DNA of 28,140 bases from Candidatus Zambryskibacteria bacterium RIFCSPLOWO2_02_FULL_39_14 (GCA_001824135.1 MHWM01000003.1:1001-29140); one strand, 5' to 3'. Counted from the first letter of the stretch, positions 1-8,301 are shown. Program-made: numbers and translations. Notes: generated from the sequence alone by a model not told the origin.

Positions 1-41
1 CGTTAGCAGTGAGGTGCTTTCGACCACTCAGCCACGTCTCC
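1..41 (-). tRNA. tRNA-Ser (GCU), 5' part, cut by window edge
   Basis: Read on the minus strand, position 41 starts a serine-type tRNA: acceptor strand GGAGACG, then TG, a D-arm GCTGAGTGGTCGAAAGC and the anticodon loop CTGCTAA with anticodon GCT. The window ends just after the anticodon loop, so the long variable arm, T-arm and 3' end lie outside. The 3' half of the anticodon stem cannot be checked, and the visible first pair next to the loop (A with C) looks mismatched. The first 18 nt recur at 173-190. Confidence 0.8.
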
Positions 42-190
42 ATGATATGCTTCGCATATCTTATCAGAAACGGCTGAGTGTTCGACAAGTCGTCCTCCTA
101 CAGCCTACCTTGTGGCAACGGCTGTTTCCGCATAGCGGAACCGGATAAAACATAAAGCAGTTTATGTTTTATCCACTCAGCCACGTCTCC
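42..190. repeat. hairpin cluster with truncated tRNA-Ser 5' copy
   Basis: Positions 173-190 are an exact 18-bp direct copy of 24-41, the first 18 nt of tRNA-Ser on the minus strand, with no tRNA body behind it. Between the copies lie several perfect inverted repeats: a 7-bp stem with a TTC loop at 44-60, a 6-bp stem (TTCCGC/GCGGAA) at 125-139, and a 14-bp stem with a 4-nt loop at 143-174 that runs into the truncated copy. CGGCTGAGTG at 71-80 is also an inverted match to the D-arm of the copy. No gene is seen here. It looks like small palindromic insertions next to, or within, a duplicated tRNA. Confidence 0.6.
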
Positions 191-258
191 AATAGACTAC
201 AAACTAACATACTTTTATACTCAAATCACCATCTTTTTAAATCAAGTAAGATAGATAC

Positions 259-2388
259 ATGGATTTAGACACAAGACTTAAAGAAGTATTCCGCATTTCA
301 GAAGCGCAAGAGAGAGCTCTTAAGCGAATCAATATTTCAAGTATCAAGGATCTGCTCTATTACTTCCCTACTCGTTACAGTAACGCTACTCAAGTAACAA
401 AGATTGCTAGTATCCACAAAGGCGAGTATGTCTTAATATTTGGACGTATCTCTGGACTAAAAACTTCCAAAGCCTTTAGGAAAAAAATTTCTATGGCTGA
501 AGGAGTGATAACTGACGATACCGGCAAAGTAAAGATAGTCTGGTTTCATCAAGCATATCTAGCCAAGATGATTACCGAAGGGTCATTTGTAAAAGCTGAG
601 GGTAAAGTTACAGAAAGAAGAGGGGGTTTATACATTTCAAACCCAAAGATAGAAAATGTGCCAGATTTATTTACCAACGCTAAGATACATACACTTTATC
701 CGATATACCCAGAGACTAAAGGTCTTACTTCTAATTGGATTTATCATAAAATACATAAAATCTTTAACTCTCAGATCTTAGACAAAATTTTAGATCCTAT
801 CCCTCAATCTATACTAGAAACTTACAAACTTCCTGATTTAAAAAAGTCTCTCATATGGATACATACTCCCAAGAAAGAGGAACATGCCCAAGCCGCGCGC
901 AAACGCTTCGCATTTGAAGAAATATTTTTCATCCAACTCGAAAGACAGCAAACAAGACAAGAGTTTAAAAAACGTGACACCTTTGTCATAGATAAAAAAG
1001 CAGACGATATCACAGGTTTCATCGAACGATTTCCATTTAAGGCCACAGATGCGCAGAAAAAATGTATTGAAGACATACTCAAAGACTTTCACGCTAAGCA
1101 TCCCATGAGCAGACTCTTAGAAGGTGATGTGGGCTCCGGAAAGACAGCTGTAGCTGCTACAGCTGTCTATGCTGTGGCTACTTCTAAACCGAAGAATCAA
1201 GATTTTGGAACACTTCAGACTGCTTATATGGCTCCTACGGAAATACTTGCTAAACAACATTTCGAATCTTTCATAAAATATTTTAAACATCTACCAATCA
1301 ACATTGCTCTAATAACTGGTAGTGGTTGCAGAAAGTTTCCATCTAAACTAAATCCTGATGGTTGGACGGATATCTCCAGAACACAATTATTGAAATGGGT
1401 TGCAAGTGGCGAGATTGCTGTATTGATAGGCACTCATACGCTTATACAGAAAGCAGTTAAGTTCAAACATCTGGCACTTGTGATAGTTGATGAACAACAT
1501 CGTTTCGGCACAGCTCAACGACAGAAACTGGTAAGTAAAACTGAAGTCACGCCACATCTACTGTCTATGACAGCTACACCAATACCACGCACACTCGCTT
1601 TGACATTTTATGGCGACTTAGACCTCTCACTATTAGATGAGATGCCTCTAGGCAGAAAGAAAATTATTACCGAAATTGTTACACCGGAGAGAAGAAATAG
1701 CTCTTATGAAAAAATAAAAGAGGAGTTAGCGACTGGAAGACAGCTCTATGTAATATGCCCGCGCATCGATGAACCCGACCCAACCAAAGAGCTTGCTATT
1801 CAAGCCAAGTCTGTCCAAGAAGAAGCGAAAAGATTAAAAAAAGAAGTTTTCCCTGACTACGAAATTGACATTTTACATTCGAAAATGAAACCAGTCGAGA
1901 AAGAAAAAGTGATGCAAGATTTCCAAGACAAAAAAATTGATATTCTGGTCGCCACTTCGGTGGTTGAAGTCGGAGTAAATGTGGAGAATGCCTCGCTTAT
2001 CGTGATAGAAGGCGCGGAACGCTTCGGACTGGCCCAACTTCATCAGCTACGCGGCAGAGTTTTACGCGGTACGCATCAACCATATTGTTTTATCTTCGCA
2101 GATACAAAATCAGCAAAAACTATTGAACGATTGAAAGCTATTAAAACTGCTCGAAACGGATTTGAGTTAGCAGAATTCGATCTGATACAACGTGGCGCAG
2201 GAGAATTACGCGGTAGCAAACAATGGGGCCTATCTGATTTAGGTATGGAAGCCATAAAAAATATTAAGATGGTCGAAGCCGCTCGCAGAGAAGCTATAAA
2301 TATCATTGATGCAGATATGACACTTTCCCAATTTCCTCTACTTAAAGAACAATTGAATACGCATTCTGTGCAGATACATTTCGAGTAA
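259..2388 (+). CDS. recG: ATP-dependent DNA helicase RecG
   Basis: RecG is a superfamily 2 helicase that remodels stalled forks and branch-migrates Holliday junctions. The 709-residue product has the usual order: N-terminal helical segment, an OB-fold wedge domain around residues 50-130, Walker A GDVGSGKT at 289-296, the DEQH box at 411-414, motif III SMTATP at 436-441, and the C-terminal helicase half with ATSVVEVGVNVENA and QLRGRVLRG. Length is normal for the family. The ATG at 259 has no clear Shine-Dalgarno, as for most genes here. It stands alone, divergent from the tRNA-Ser unit. The frame stays open for 59 codons after its stop. Confidence 0.97.
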   Translation: MDLDTRLKEVFRISEAQERALKRINISSIKDLLYYFPTRYSNATQVTKIASIHKGEYVLIFGRISGLKTSKAFRKKISMAEGVITDDTGKVKIVWFHQAYLAKMITEGSFVKAEGKVTERRGGLYISNPKIENVPDLFTNAKIHTLYPIYPETKGLTSNWIYHKIHKIFNSQILDKILDPIPQSILETYKLPDLKKSLIWIHTPKKEEHAQAARKRFAFEEIFFIQLERQQTRQEFKKRDTFVIDKKADDITGFIERFPFKATDAQKKCIEDILKDFHAKHPMSRLLEGDVGSGKTAVAATAVYAVATSKPKNQDFGTLQTAYMAPTEILAKQHFESFIKYFKHLPINIALITGSGCRKFPSKLNPDGWTDISRTQLLKWVASGEIAVLIGTHTLIQKAVKFKHLALVIVDEQHRFGTAQRQKLVSKTEVTPHLLSMTATPIPRTLALTFYGDLDLSLLDEMPLGRKKIITEIVTPERRNSSYEKIKEELATGRQLYVICPRIDEPDPTKELAIQAKSVQEEAKRLKKEVFPDYEIDILHSKMKPVEKEKVMQDFQDKKIDILVATSVVEVGVNVENASLIVIEGAERFGLAQLHQLRGRVLRGTHQPYCFIFADTKSAKTIERLKAIKTARNGFELAEFDLIQRGAGELRGSKQWGLSDLGMEAIKNIKMVEAARREAINIIDADMTLSQFPLLKEQLNTHSVQIHFE

Positions 2389-2568
2389 GTTAATGTTAAA
2401 CTTCACATAAATAAATTACTAGGCATCGATTTATCATCAAAAATTGTTCAAAACAGTACATTCTTCACAGGAGGCATAATCTTTACGGCATCCATAGAAT
2501 GGCTCAACCCTTATGTGAATCTGCATCTCTTCCATCTACGTAAGTCTCTAAAGAAACTTTTCGTTTGA
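2389..2568 (+). other. open frame continuing in phase after the recG stop
   Basis: After the recG TAA the same frame has 59 sense codons before TGA at 2566-2568. The predicted peptide is hydrophobic and aromatic-rich in the middle (FFTGGIIF, then EWLNPYVN). It contains no ATG, so it would need a non-standard start or stop readthrough. RecG already ends at a normal length, so this is probably chance or a decayed gene. Nothing else is visible in this 219-bp spacer before the tRNA. Confidence 0.15.
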
Positions 2569-2607
2569 AAGCGTCGTAATTTTAATATAAGCTAGGTTGC
2601 ATTGATT

Positions 2608-2681
2608 GCGCGTGTAGCTCAGTTGGTTAGAGCACAGAGCTTATACCTCTGCGGTCCCTGGTTCGAGTCCAGGCACGCGCA
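2608..2681 (+). tRNA. tRNA-Ile with anticodon UAU
   Basis: A complete 74-nt cloverleaf is visible: acceptor GCGCGTG paired with CACGCGC, D-arm GCTC/GAGC, anticodon stem CAGAG/CTCTG around loop CTTATAC, a 5-nt variable loop, T-stem CCTGG/CCAGG with loop TTCGAGT, and discriminator A. Loop position 33 is T and 34-36 read TAT, giving anticodon UAU for AUA codons. CCA is not encoded. Most bacteria read AUA with a CAU-anticodon tRNA modified to lysidine by TilS, so a UAU tRNA-Ile is uncommon. Confidence 0.93.
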
Positions 2682-2688
2682 CAGATTA

Positions 2689-3063
2689 TTAACTCTTTGG
2701 TAAATATTCTTTAACTTTCTTCACCAATTCCTTCGGATCTTGTTCACTTTTAGTGATAAAACCTTTAGCACCTAATTTTTTAATCTTTTCTTGATCTTCT
2801 TCTGAAAACAGATTAGACAGGACCACGACAGGAATATTTTTAAGTTTATCTACTTTATTTCTCTGTCGTAAAAACTCGAAGCCATCCATACGTGGCATCA
2901 TAATATCAAGCAAGATAATATCCGGCACTTTTTCTGCAGTTTTTAATTTATCCAAAGCTTCCAAACCATCTTTAGCAAGCTCTACTTCAAATCCTTCGAG
3001 CTTAAATAAATTATGATAGAGCTGAATCATGAAACTATCATCTTCAACAATCATTAATTTCAT
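2689..3063 (-). CDS. receiver-only response regulator (CheY-like)
   Basis: This 124-residue protein is a single receiver domain with no output domain. The acidic pocket is D8-D9, the phosphoacceptor is D53 in LLDIMMPRMDG, the switch residue is S83, and the conserved lysine is K105. It probably acts through protein-protein contacts or as a phosphate relay. Its start lies 1 nt after the stop of the sensor kinase upstream on the same strand, so the two are cotranscribed and probably translationally coupled. Kinase and receiver are thus likely partners. The target of the output is unknown. Confidence 0.92.
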   Translation of the reverse strand: MKLMIVEDDSFMIQLYHNLFKLEGFEVELAKDGLEALDKLKTAEKVPDIILLDIMMPRMDGFEFLRQRNKVDKLKNIPVVVLSNLFSEEDQEKIKKLGAKGFITKSEQDPKELVKKVKEYLPKS

Positions 3064-3064
3064 A

Positions 3065-4885
3065 TTATTTTGCTATAGGAATAGTAAAGAAAAACGTACT
3101 ACCTTTATCCGAGCTATCGAGAAGTCCAATCTCTCCATGCATAGCGTTTACTAGTAATTTCGAGATATAGAGACCCATACCAGTACTGGAATTATTTTCC
3201 CGAGAGAAGATAGATTTGCCGGCTTGTTGGAATTTCTTAAACAATAACCCTTGATTTTGTGCAGTTATGCCAACCCCAGTATCTTTGACCACAACTTTAA
3301 GATAATCACCATCGACTCCGACTTCTACTTCTACACGTCCTTCCTGTGTATAGTTTATAGCATTTCCGACAAGATTGTAAACTACTTCTTTCAATCTGCT
3401 TTCATCCCCGAACACAGCTGGCAATTGTTTATCAGAACTGAAAATTAATTCCAGACCTTTAACCTTAGCAGTAGTATTCAGATCCTTAATTATCTCGTCT
3501 ATAACATTGACCAAATTAACTTTTTCAAATTGCCCCAAACCTTTACCTTGCTCCAATTTAGAAGCATCCAGAAAATCATTTACGATACTGATCAGCCGTA
3601 TTGATGATTGATATGCTTGCACTATCATATTCATTACTTCTTTACTAGAAATTTGGTCTTTATAATAATCTTGAATTAATGACATATTGCCACGAATAGA
3701 CGTCAGTGGGGTGCGTAATTCATGTGAAGCTACCGCAAAAAATTCTTCCTTATTGCGTTGCAGTAAAACAGCTTCAGTTACGTCTTCTATAACCATCACA
3801 CTTCCAATAACTTGCTCTTCCGAAATAATAGGCAACATTGAAACTTTTAGAAATTTTCCATGAGAATCTATTTCGGGACTGATAACCGACTGTTTATAAC
3901 CTATAGATCTGTTATAGCTATCCGTCACGTCGAAAGACTGGCCGAAATAATCTACAAGAAAATCAAAATCGATTTTATCATTTGAAACACCCATGATCTC
4001 AGATGCAGCCACGTTAGACATCATTATGTTCTTACCAGCATTTACGATAATAAACCCGAATCTCAAACTTTGAATGGAAGATGTTAATTTCGCCTGTTCG
4101 TTTCTCAACTCAATTGTCTTTTCACCCACCTTTAATTCCAGTTCTTCGTTAAACTCAGTAATCCTACTCCACGATAACTTCAGTTTGGCGCGCATCTGGT
4201 CGAAGAAATTGGCCAAGAAACCAAACTCATCAGAAGTTTTTATAGAAATTGGTTCGTTTAGATTACCCTGCTCGAGATTCTGAGCTTGTTTTTTGAGATA
4301 ATTAATTGGTTTGATAACAAACTGCCATTCAATAACATAATATAGAAATAAAATAACAAGACCTATAAATATCAGACGCAAAGTTATCTGGTTCATCTCA
4401 TATTGAATTGGGTCTAAGAGATGTACCAATTCTGATTTGATCTCAACAGCCCCCAAGACAGAACCATTAAAGACGAGGGGTATATAGCTTAAGATAATAT
4501 TCCGACCGGCTTCACTAGAGATAAGATAAAATTCATTATCTGACAAAACTTTTAAACTTGCACTATCTACTGATTGTCCTACTTTACTCTCGATACTAGA
4601 GACTATAATCCGACCGTTCAGATCAAAAATATTTATCTCATGGATTGTTGGATCTTTGAATTCTTCCACATATCGATGGAATTGATTCTGTGCTTCTACA
4701 GAAGAAGGTTCTATAAAATCTCTAGCCTCGAGTATTAGCGCGTTTTGAGCAACAGCTTTAGTATGATTGAATTGCTGAGATATCAAGACGTGCTCCAAAG
4801 ATACCTTGGAGAAATAGGCTATGCTCAGCAAACTTATCCCAATCATAAGGACAAATGGGATGGTTGTCTTATATATAAGCTTCAA
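3065..4885 (-). CDS. membrane sensor histidine kinase (HAMP-PAS-HisKA)
   Basis: The 606-residue kinase has an N-terminal membrane helix (about 8-26), an extracytoplasmic sensor region (27-165), a second membrane helix (about 168-188), HAMP (about 190-242), a coiled-coil linker, a PAS-like domain (about 262-370), and the catalytic core. The phosphoacceptor is H388 in SHELRTPL. The N-box is around 504-512 (NLVGNAINYT), G1 is DTGVGI at 535-540, and G2 is GMGLYIS at 569-575. Translation appears to start at a TTG (4885-4883), because an in-frame TAG lies five codons upstream with no ATG between. It forms an operon with the receiver protein at 2689-3063. The signal sensed cannot be told. Confidence 0.93.
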   Translation of the reverse strand: MKLIYKTTIPFVLMIGISLLSIAYFSKVSLEHVLISQQFNHTKAVAQNALILEARDFIEPSSVEAQNQFHRYVEEFKDPTIHEINIFDLNGRIIVSSIESKVGQSVDSASLKVLSDNEFYLISSEAGRNIILSYIPLVFNGSVLGAVEIKSELVHLLDPIQYEMNQITLRLIFIGLVILFLYYVIEWQFVIKPINYLKKQAQNLEQGNLNEPISIKTSDEFGFLANFFDQMRAKLKLSWSRITEFNEELELKVGEKTIELRNEQAKLTSSIQSLRFGFIIVNAGKNIMMSNVAASEIMGVSNDKIDFDFLVDYFGQSFDVTDSYNRSIGYKQSVISPEIDSHGKFLKVSMLPIISEEQVIGSVMVIEDVTEAVLLQRNKEEFFAVASHELRTPLTSIRGNMSLIQDYYKDQISSKEVMNMIVQAYQSSIRLISIVNDFLDASKLEQGKGLGQFEKVNLVNVIDEIIKDLNTTAKVKGLELIFSSDKQLPAVFGDESRLKEVVYNLVGNAINYTQEGRVEVEVGVDGDYLKVVVKDTGVGITAQNQGLLFKKFQQAGKSIFSRENNSSTGMGLYISKLLVNAMHGEIGLLDSSDKGSTFFFTIPIAK

Positions 4886-5039
4886 TTTGATGCATGACTA
4901 CAAATCTCATCATACCAAAATATCTCTTCAGCTGACTCAAAACAGCCTTAGTTATCTGTGTATAACTAATAAAAGATGAAAAAAACATAAATGATACAAT
5001 ATGTAAGGGTTAGAGATAACCTTAACAATTAATTAACTT

Positions 5040-5249
5040 ATGAAAATGCACAAGATTGCCTTCATCCTCCTCATCATCGGTGGCATTAACTGGGGCCTTA
5101 CTGGGGTGATAAACGGTTGGAATTTGGCAAATTATGTAGGTAGCACTTTGGCTATGGTTATTTACATCTTAGTGGGTGTTTCAGCTATCTTTGAGATCTT
5201 TAGTCACAAGGGTCTATGCCGTAATTGCAACCCGCAAGGAAGTATGTAA
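5040..5249 (+). CDS. DUF378 family small membrane protein
   Basis: The 69-residue protein has two membrane segments (about 5-27 and 35-56) and the family signature GGINWGLTG, which identifies DUF378 (YuzA-like). Function is unknown. A short tail holds two cysteines (CRNC). It is divergent from the sensor kinase. A TACAAT -10-like box lies at 4994-4999 without a good -35. A small hairpin (GGTTA, GAGA loop, TAACC) sits in the presumed leader at about 5007-5020. A strong terminator follows at 5267-5302, so it is a single-gene unit. Confidence 0.85.
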   Translation: MKMHKIAFILLIIGGINWGLTGVINGWNLANYVGSTLAMVIYILVGVSAIFEIFSHKGLCRNCNPQGSM

Positions 5250-5266
5250 TTGGATTCTAGTTTTTT

Positions 5267-5302
5267 AACTCAAAACCCGCCACATCTGGCGGGTTTTGAG
5301 TT
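5267..5302. terminator. intrinsic terminator, probably bidirectional
   Basis: A perfect 16-bp inverted repeat (5267-5282 with 5287-5302) has a CATC loop and GC-rich core CCCGCCA/TGGCGGG. A T-rich run follows on the plus side at about 5310-5315, and As precede it. It lies between the converging DUF378 gene and ftsH. Confidence 0.85.
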
Positions 5303-5322
5303 GCCTAAATTTTTTAAATCGG

Positions 5323-7254
5323 CTATTTCTGATGTTCAATATCTTTCTTTTTCTTTGGTACGATACCATTGGCTACCAATATTTCTTCAAATTCTTTTTG
5401 TTCTATAGTTTCTACCTCTATAAGTCTCGTCGCAATAGTTTCTAAGACTTTCTTGTATTCTTTGATAATCTTCTCAACTCTCTTCAGAGCTTCATTCATA
5501 ATATTGGAAACTTCAAGATCGATCTCTGCCCCCACTCTCTCAGAATATTCTTTATCTCCTACTCCCATACCAAAGAGCGGTTTACCACCAGCCCCTTCAA
5601 GAGCCATGGGTCCTATCTTCTCACTCATACCATATTTTGTAACCATATCACGCGCTAATGCTGTAGATACTTGTAAGTCATTAGAAGGACCGGTAGTTAA
5701 GTCTCCAAAAATAGTTTTCTCCACCACATACCCGCCGAGAGCCACAGCAATGTCATCAAGAAATTCTTTCTTTGACTGAAGTTTACGATCTTCAATAGGA
5801 AGTTTGAGAACATAACCTGCTACCCGTCCGCGAGATATTATAGAAATCTTGTGTACCGGATCAGCATACGGAAGCACAGAAGCCACAATAGCATGCCCCG
5901 CTTCATGGAAAGCAGTCAACTCTTTTTCTTTCTGCGATAGTATGTGGCTCTTGCGCTCGGGACCTAACATAACTTTCTCAATAGAGCGAATCAAATCAAA
6001 CTGCGAGACTTTAGTACGATTCTCACGCGCTGCTAATATGGCGGCTTCGTTCATGAGCGAGTACAGATCGGCACCTGAAAATCCAGGTGTACGTTCAGCA
6101 ATCAAAATCAGATTAACATCTTCAGCAAACGGCTTCTTGCGTGCGTGTATTAAAAGTATTTCTTCTCTATCTTTCCTATCTGGAAGATCCAGAGTAACTC
6201 GCCTATCGAAACGTCCGGGACGTAACAGCGCTGGGTCAAGTACATCTGGGCGATTGGTGGCGGCCATGACTATCACTTTCTCATTTGGTTCAAAACCGTC
6301 TAGTTCGACAAGTATCTGGTTGAGAGTCTGCTCGCGTTCATCATTACCACCACCCACTCCTGTACCTCTTACACGGCCAACAGCGTCTATCTCATCGACA
6401 AAGATAATAGCTGGAGCAGTCTTTTTAGCCATATCGAATAAATCGCGTACACGAGAAGCACCCACGCCGACAAACATCTCGACAAATTCTGAACCTGATA
6501 TGGAAAAGAATGATACACCAGCCTCCCCTGCTACCGCCCGTGCTAGTAAGGTCTTGCCTGTACCGGGCGCACCCATTAAAAGAATTCCTTTCGGAATGCG
6601 CGCACCGATATCAAGAAACTTTTTAGGATTTTTTAAGAAATCCACTATCTCGCGGAGTTCCTCTTTAGCTTCTTTACATCCAGCCACATCTTTAAAAGTG
6701 ATGCGTTGACTCTTATCATCTGGAGAAGTCATGCGCGCTTTAGACTGGCCAAAAGAAAATGCCTGCATACCAGCGCCCTTTACCTGTCTTGATAGAAACC
6801 AAAGAAAAAGAACAATGAAGGCTAGAGGGAAGATAATAGGAGCAAGTGACGCAAACCAATACATGAAACCCTGATCATTCTTAACCTCTATATTTACTTT
6901 AGCTAGTGCTTCTGAAGAAATGTCGTAGTTATTAAACGTAGTGGTCAACGCTGTACCAGCTTCTTTCTTAGAAACTTTTTGTCCGCCATCAAGATAAGTG
7001 ACTTCGAGTTTATCGCCAGTAACAATTATAGAAGAAACATTGCCAAGAGATATTTCTTGAGCTAGTAGAGAAAGAGATATTTCTTCTGTAGATTTGGACG
7101 TATCAGAAATTATAGAATAAACTCCTGCTAGAAAAATAAATATCACCAAAGTAAGAAGTATCTGGCCGACAAATCCTCGACCGGGAGGAAAACCACTCTT
7201 TCTAGATGGTTTAGTGATAATAATTTTTTTAGATTTGTCAGGTGATAGTTTCAT
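5323..7254 (-). CDS. ftsH: ATP-dependent zinc metalloprotease FtsH
   Basis: FtsH is a membrane-anchored AAA+ protease that degrades misfolded and tagged membrane or cytosolic proteins. The 643-residue product shows a basic cytosolic N-terminus, membrane helix 1 (about 30-50), an extracytoplasmic segment, and membrane helix 2 (about 133-154). The AAA domain follows, with Walker A GAPGTGKT at 228-235, Walker B IIFVDEID at 283-290, and the second region of homology ending in RPGRFDRR. The zinc-protease motif HEAGH is at 450-454. Length is normal. It is transcribed away from smpB. A TATAAT box ends 6 nt before the ATG, so the mRNA may be leaderless. Confidence 0.97.
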   Translation of the reverse strand: MKLSPDKSKKIIITKPSRKSGFPPGRGFVGQILLTLVIFIFLAGVYSIISDTSKSTEEISLSLLAQEISLGNVSSIIVTGDKLEVTYLDGGQKVSKKEAGTALTTTFNNYDISSEALAKVNIEVKNDQGFMYWFASLAPIIFPLAFIVLFLWFLSRQVKGAGMQAFSFGQSKARMTSPDDKSQRITFKDVAGCKEAKEELREIVDFLKNPKKFLDIGARIPKGILLMGAPGTGKTLLARAVAGEAGVSFFSISGSEFVEMFVGVGASRVRDLFDMAKKTAPAIIFVDEIDAVGRVRGTGVGGGNDEREQTLNQILVELDGFEPNEKVIVMAATNRPDVLDPALLRPGRFDRRVTLDLPDRKDREEILLIHARKKPFAEDVNLILIAERTPGFSGADLYSLMNEAAILAARENRTKVSQFDLIRSIEKVMLGPERKSHILSQKEKELTAFHEAGHAIVASVLPYADPVHKISIISRGRVAGYVLKLPIEDRKLQSKKEFLDDIAVALGGYVVEKTIFGDLTTGPSNDLQVSTALARDMVTKYGMSEKIGPMALEGAGGKPLFGMGVGDKEYSERVGAEIDLEVSNIMNEALKRVEKIIKEYKKVLETIATRLIEVETIEQKEFEEILVANGIVPKKKKDIEHQK

Positions 7255-7260
7255 ATGGGC

Positions 7261-7266
7261 ATTATA
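7261..7266 (-). promoter_or_regulatory. -10 box of ftsH, placing the TSS at the ATG
   Basis: On the minus strand a consensus TATAAT (7266-7261) is followed by 6 nt and then the ftsH ATG (7254). A start site at the usual distance would fall on the A of the ATG. The -35 region is not convincing. Confidence 0.5.
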
Positions 7267-7328
7267 CTGAAAAAATAAGATTTGACTATTTTTTGCCTGT
7301 CTGTCTCCAACAAGGTATCATTCATCTC

Positions 7329-7766
7329 ATGAGTAATTACACAAAAAACTCAAAAGCTTTATTTGATTACGAAGTTTTGAAACGCTTTACTGCGGGAATA
7401 GAACTTCTGGGTATAGAAGTAAAATCAGTAAGAGCTGGAAAAATAAACCTGCAAGGATCTTTCGTATCCATACGCGGGAATGAAGGATTTTTGGTGGGAG
7501 CTGAGATATCTGCATATCAGCCTAAAAATGCTCCTGCAAATTATGATGCATCGCGTCCTAAAAAACTTTTACTTTCAAAAGATGAAATAAATGAACTCAG
7601 AGAAGCGGAAGGAACAAAAGGGTTGACAATAATACCTCTTTCGGTGTATAATAAAGGTAGGTTTCTGAAACTTGATCTCGCCATAGCTCGTGGTAAGAAG
7701 AAATTCGATAAACGTCAAGCTATCAAGAAACGAGATGTAGAAAGAGACCTAAAGCGAAGTTTATAA
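7329..7766 (+). CDS. smpB: SsrA-binding protein SmpB
   Basis: SmpB binds tmRNA and delivers it to stalled ribosomes for trans-translation. The 145-residue protein shows the family core: YEVLKRFTAGIELLG near the start, EVKSVRAGKINL, the region around GRFLKLDLAIARGKKKFDKR, and a basic C-terminal tail ending RDVERDLKRSL that enters the decoding site. I chose the ATG at 7329, giving MSNYTKNSKALFDYEV. An upstream in-frame ATG at 7242 would add 29 residues with no homology and overlap ftsH. The tmRNA gene begins 46 bp downstream, so the two partners probably share a transcript. Confidence 0.96.
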   Translation: MSNYTKNSKALFDYEVLKRFTAGIELLGIEVKSVRAGKINLQGSFVSIRGNEGFLVGAEISAYQPKNAPANYDASRPKKLLLSKDEINELREAEGTKGLTIIPLSVYNKGRFLKLDLAIARGKKKFDKRQAIKKRDVERDLKRSL

Positions 7767-7772
7767 GTCTAG

Positions 7773-7807
7773 ACTTGTAACTTCCAACTTGAACCTTGAA
7801 ACTTATT
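7773..7807. repeat. 7-bp-period degenerate repeat tract (smpB-ssrA spacer)
   Basis: Five consecutive heptamers fill the spacer between smpB and ssrA. Read on the minus strand they follow AAGTTNN. The same family recurs at 8085-8105, 20564-20605, 23878-23919 and 25284-25318. Confidence 0.7.
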
Positions 7808-7812
7808 CATAC

Positions 7813-8214
7813 GGGGGTGCCAGTTTCGACATGAGAAATGTGTCGTTCGTGGCAGACAGAGTTCCGATAACTCTCTAAACTGTCGGAAAATTTAAGTGCA
7901 GACGAATATGTCGCACGGGCAAAGTCAATTGTTTCTCCGTATTTTACGGCGAACGACTTTGTTTTCGCCTACGCTCGAGCGTAAGCTCGCTTAAGCGAAC
8001 GTTGACTACCTTCGCCGTCCGAGACGGGGTAGTAAATGCTTTATCTCTCGGATTGTAACCTAGTACTTGCTCAATACTAGGCCAAACTTAGAGCTTAGAA
8101 CTTATTGTGTTTTGTCTGATTTATAGCAATAAATTCGAAAATCAAAATCAGTCTATGTCTGCTAGATTCGTTCGATGTATTCTCATACACGCGGGCTCAT
8201 TCCCGCCACCTCCA
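7813..8214 (+). ncRNA. ssrA: transfer-messenger RNA (tmRNA)
   Basis: The 5' end GGGGGTG pairs with CACCTCC at 8207-8213 (one G-U pair) to form the acceptor stem, with discriminator A8214 and no encoded CCA. TTTCGAC near the 5' end is typical of tmRNA, and a T-arm GCGGG/CCCGC precedes the acceptor strand. The likely resume codon is the GCA of TTAAGTGCAGAC. It opens a 28-codon tag frame starting ADEYVARA and ending FAYARA, with its TAA inside a hairpin (CGAGC/GCTCG), as in other tmRNAs. The T-loop has only 6 nt (CTCATT). A heptamer tract lies at 8085-8105 inside the RNA. Its partner smpB is directly upstream. The exact tag frame is inferred. Confidence 0.93.
8085..8105. repeat. short heptamer tract inside ssrA
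   Basis: Three heptamers (AACTTAG, AGCTTAG, AACTTAT) match the tract before ssrA. They lie in the 3' third of the tmRNA, after the pseudoknot-rich part and before the tRNA-like 3' arm. Confidence 0.5.
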
Positions 8215-8250
8215 CTGCTTCGCTCGTCGATTACGCCGAGCTACGCAGTG
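8213..8250. repeat. imperfect palindrome overlapping the tmRNA 3' end
   Basis: CACTGC (8213-8218) pairs with GCAGTG (8245-8250), and GCTCG (8222-8226) pairs with CGAGC (8237-8241), separated by a 3x3 internal loop. The first arm starts on the last acceptor-stem base of ssrA, so the hairpin is the first structure after the mature 3' end. It could affect 3' processing or be an inserted palindrome. Confidence 0.5.
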
Positions 8251-8262
8251 CACGGCACTGAC

Positions 8263-8290
8263 ACAAAACCACTCTCGCGAGTGGTTTTGT
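8263..8290 (+). terminator. intrinsic terminator after ssrA
   Basis: A perfect 12-bp stem (8263-8274 with 8279-8290) has a TCGC loop and a T-rich 3' arm continuing into TGTT. It ends the smpB-ssrA unit just before the convergent gene at 8302-8625. Confidence 0.8.
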
Positions 8291-8301
8291 TGTTAGCAAG
8301 G

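Noticed and set aside
5849..6709. 286-codon plus-strand frame opposite ftsH
   Set aside because: It is the mirror of the conserved AAA domain of ftsH, serine- and proline-rich, with no homology or start signal.
7242..7328. 29-residue upstream extension of smpB
   Set aside because: It overlaps ftsH, lacks SmpB homology, and the ATG at 7329 gives the normal family start.
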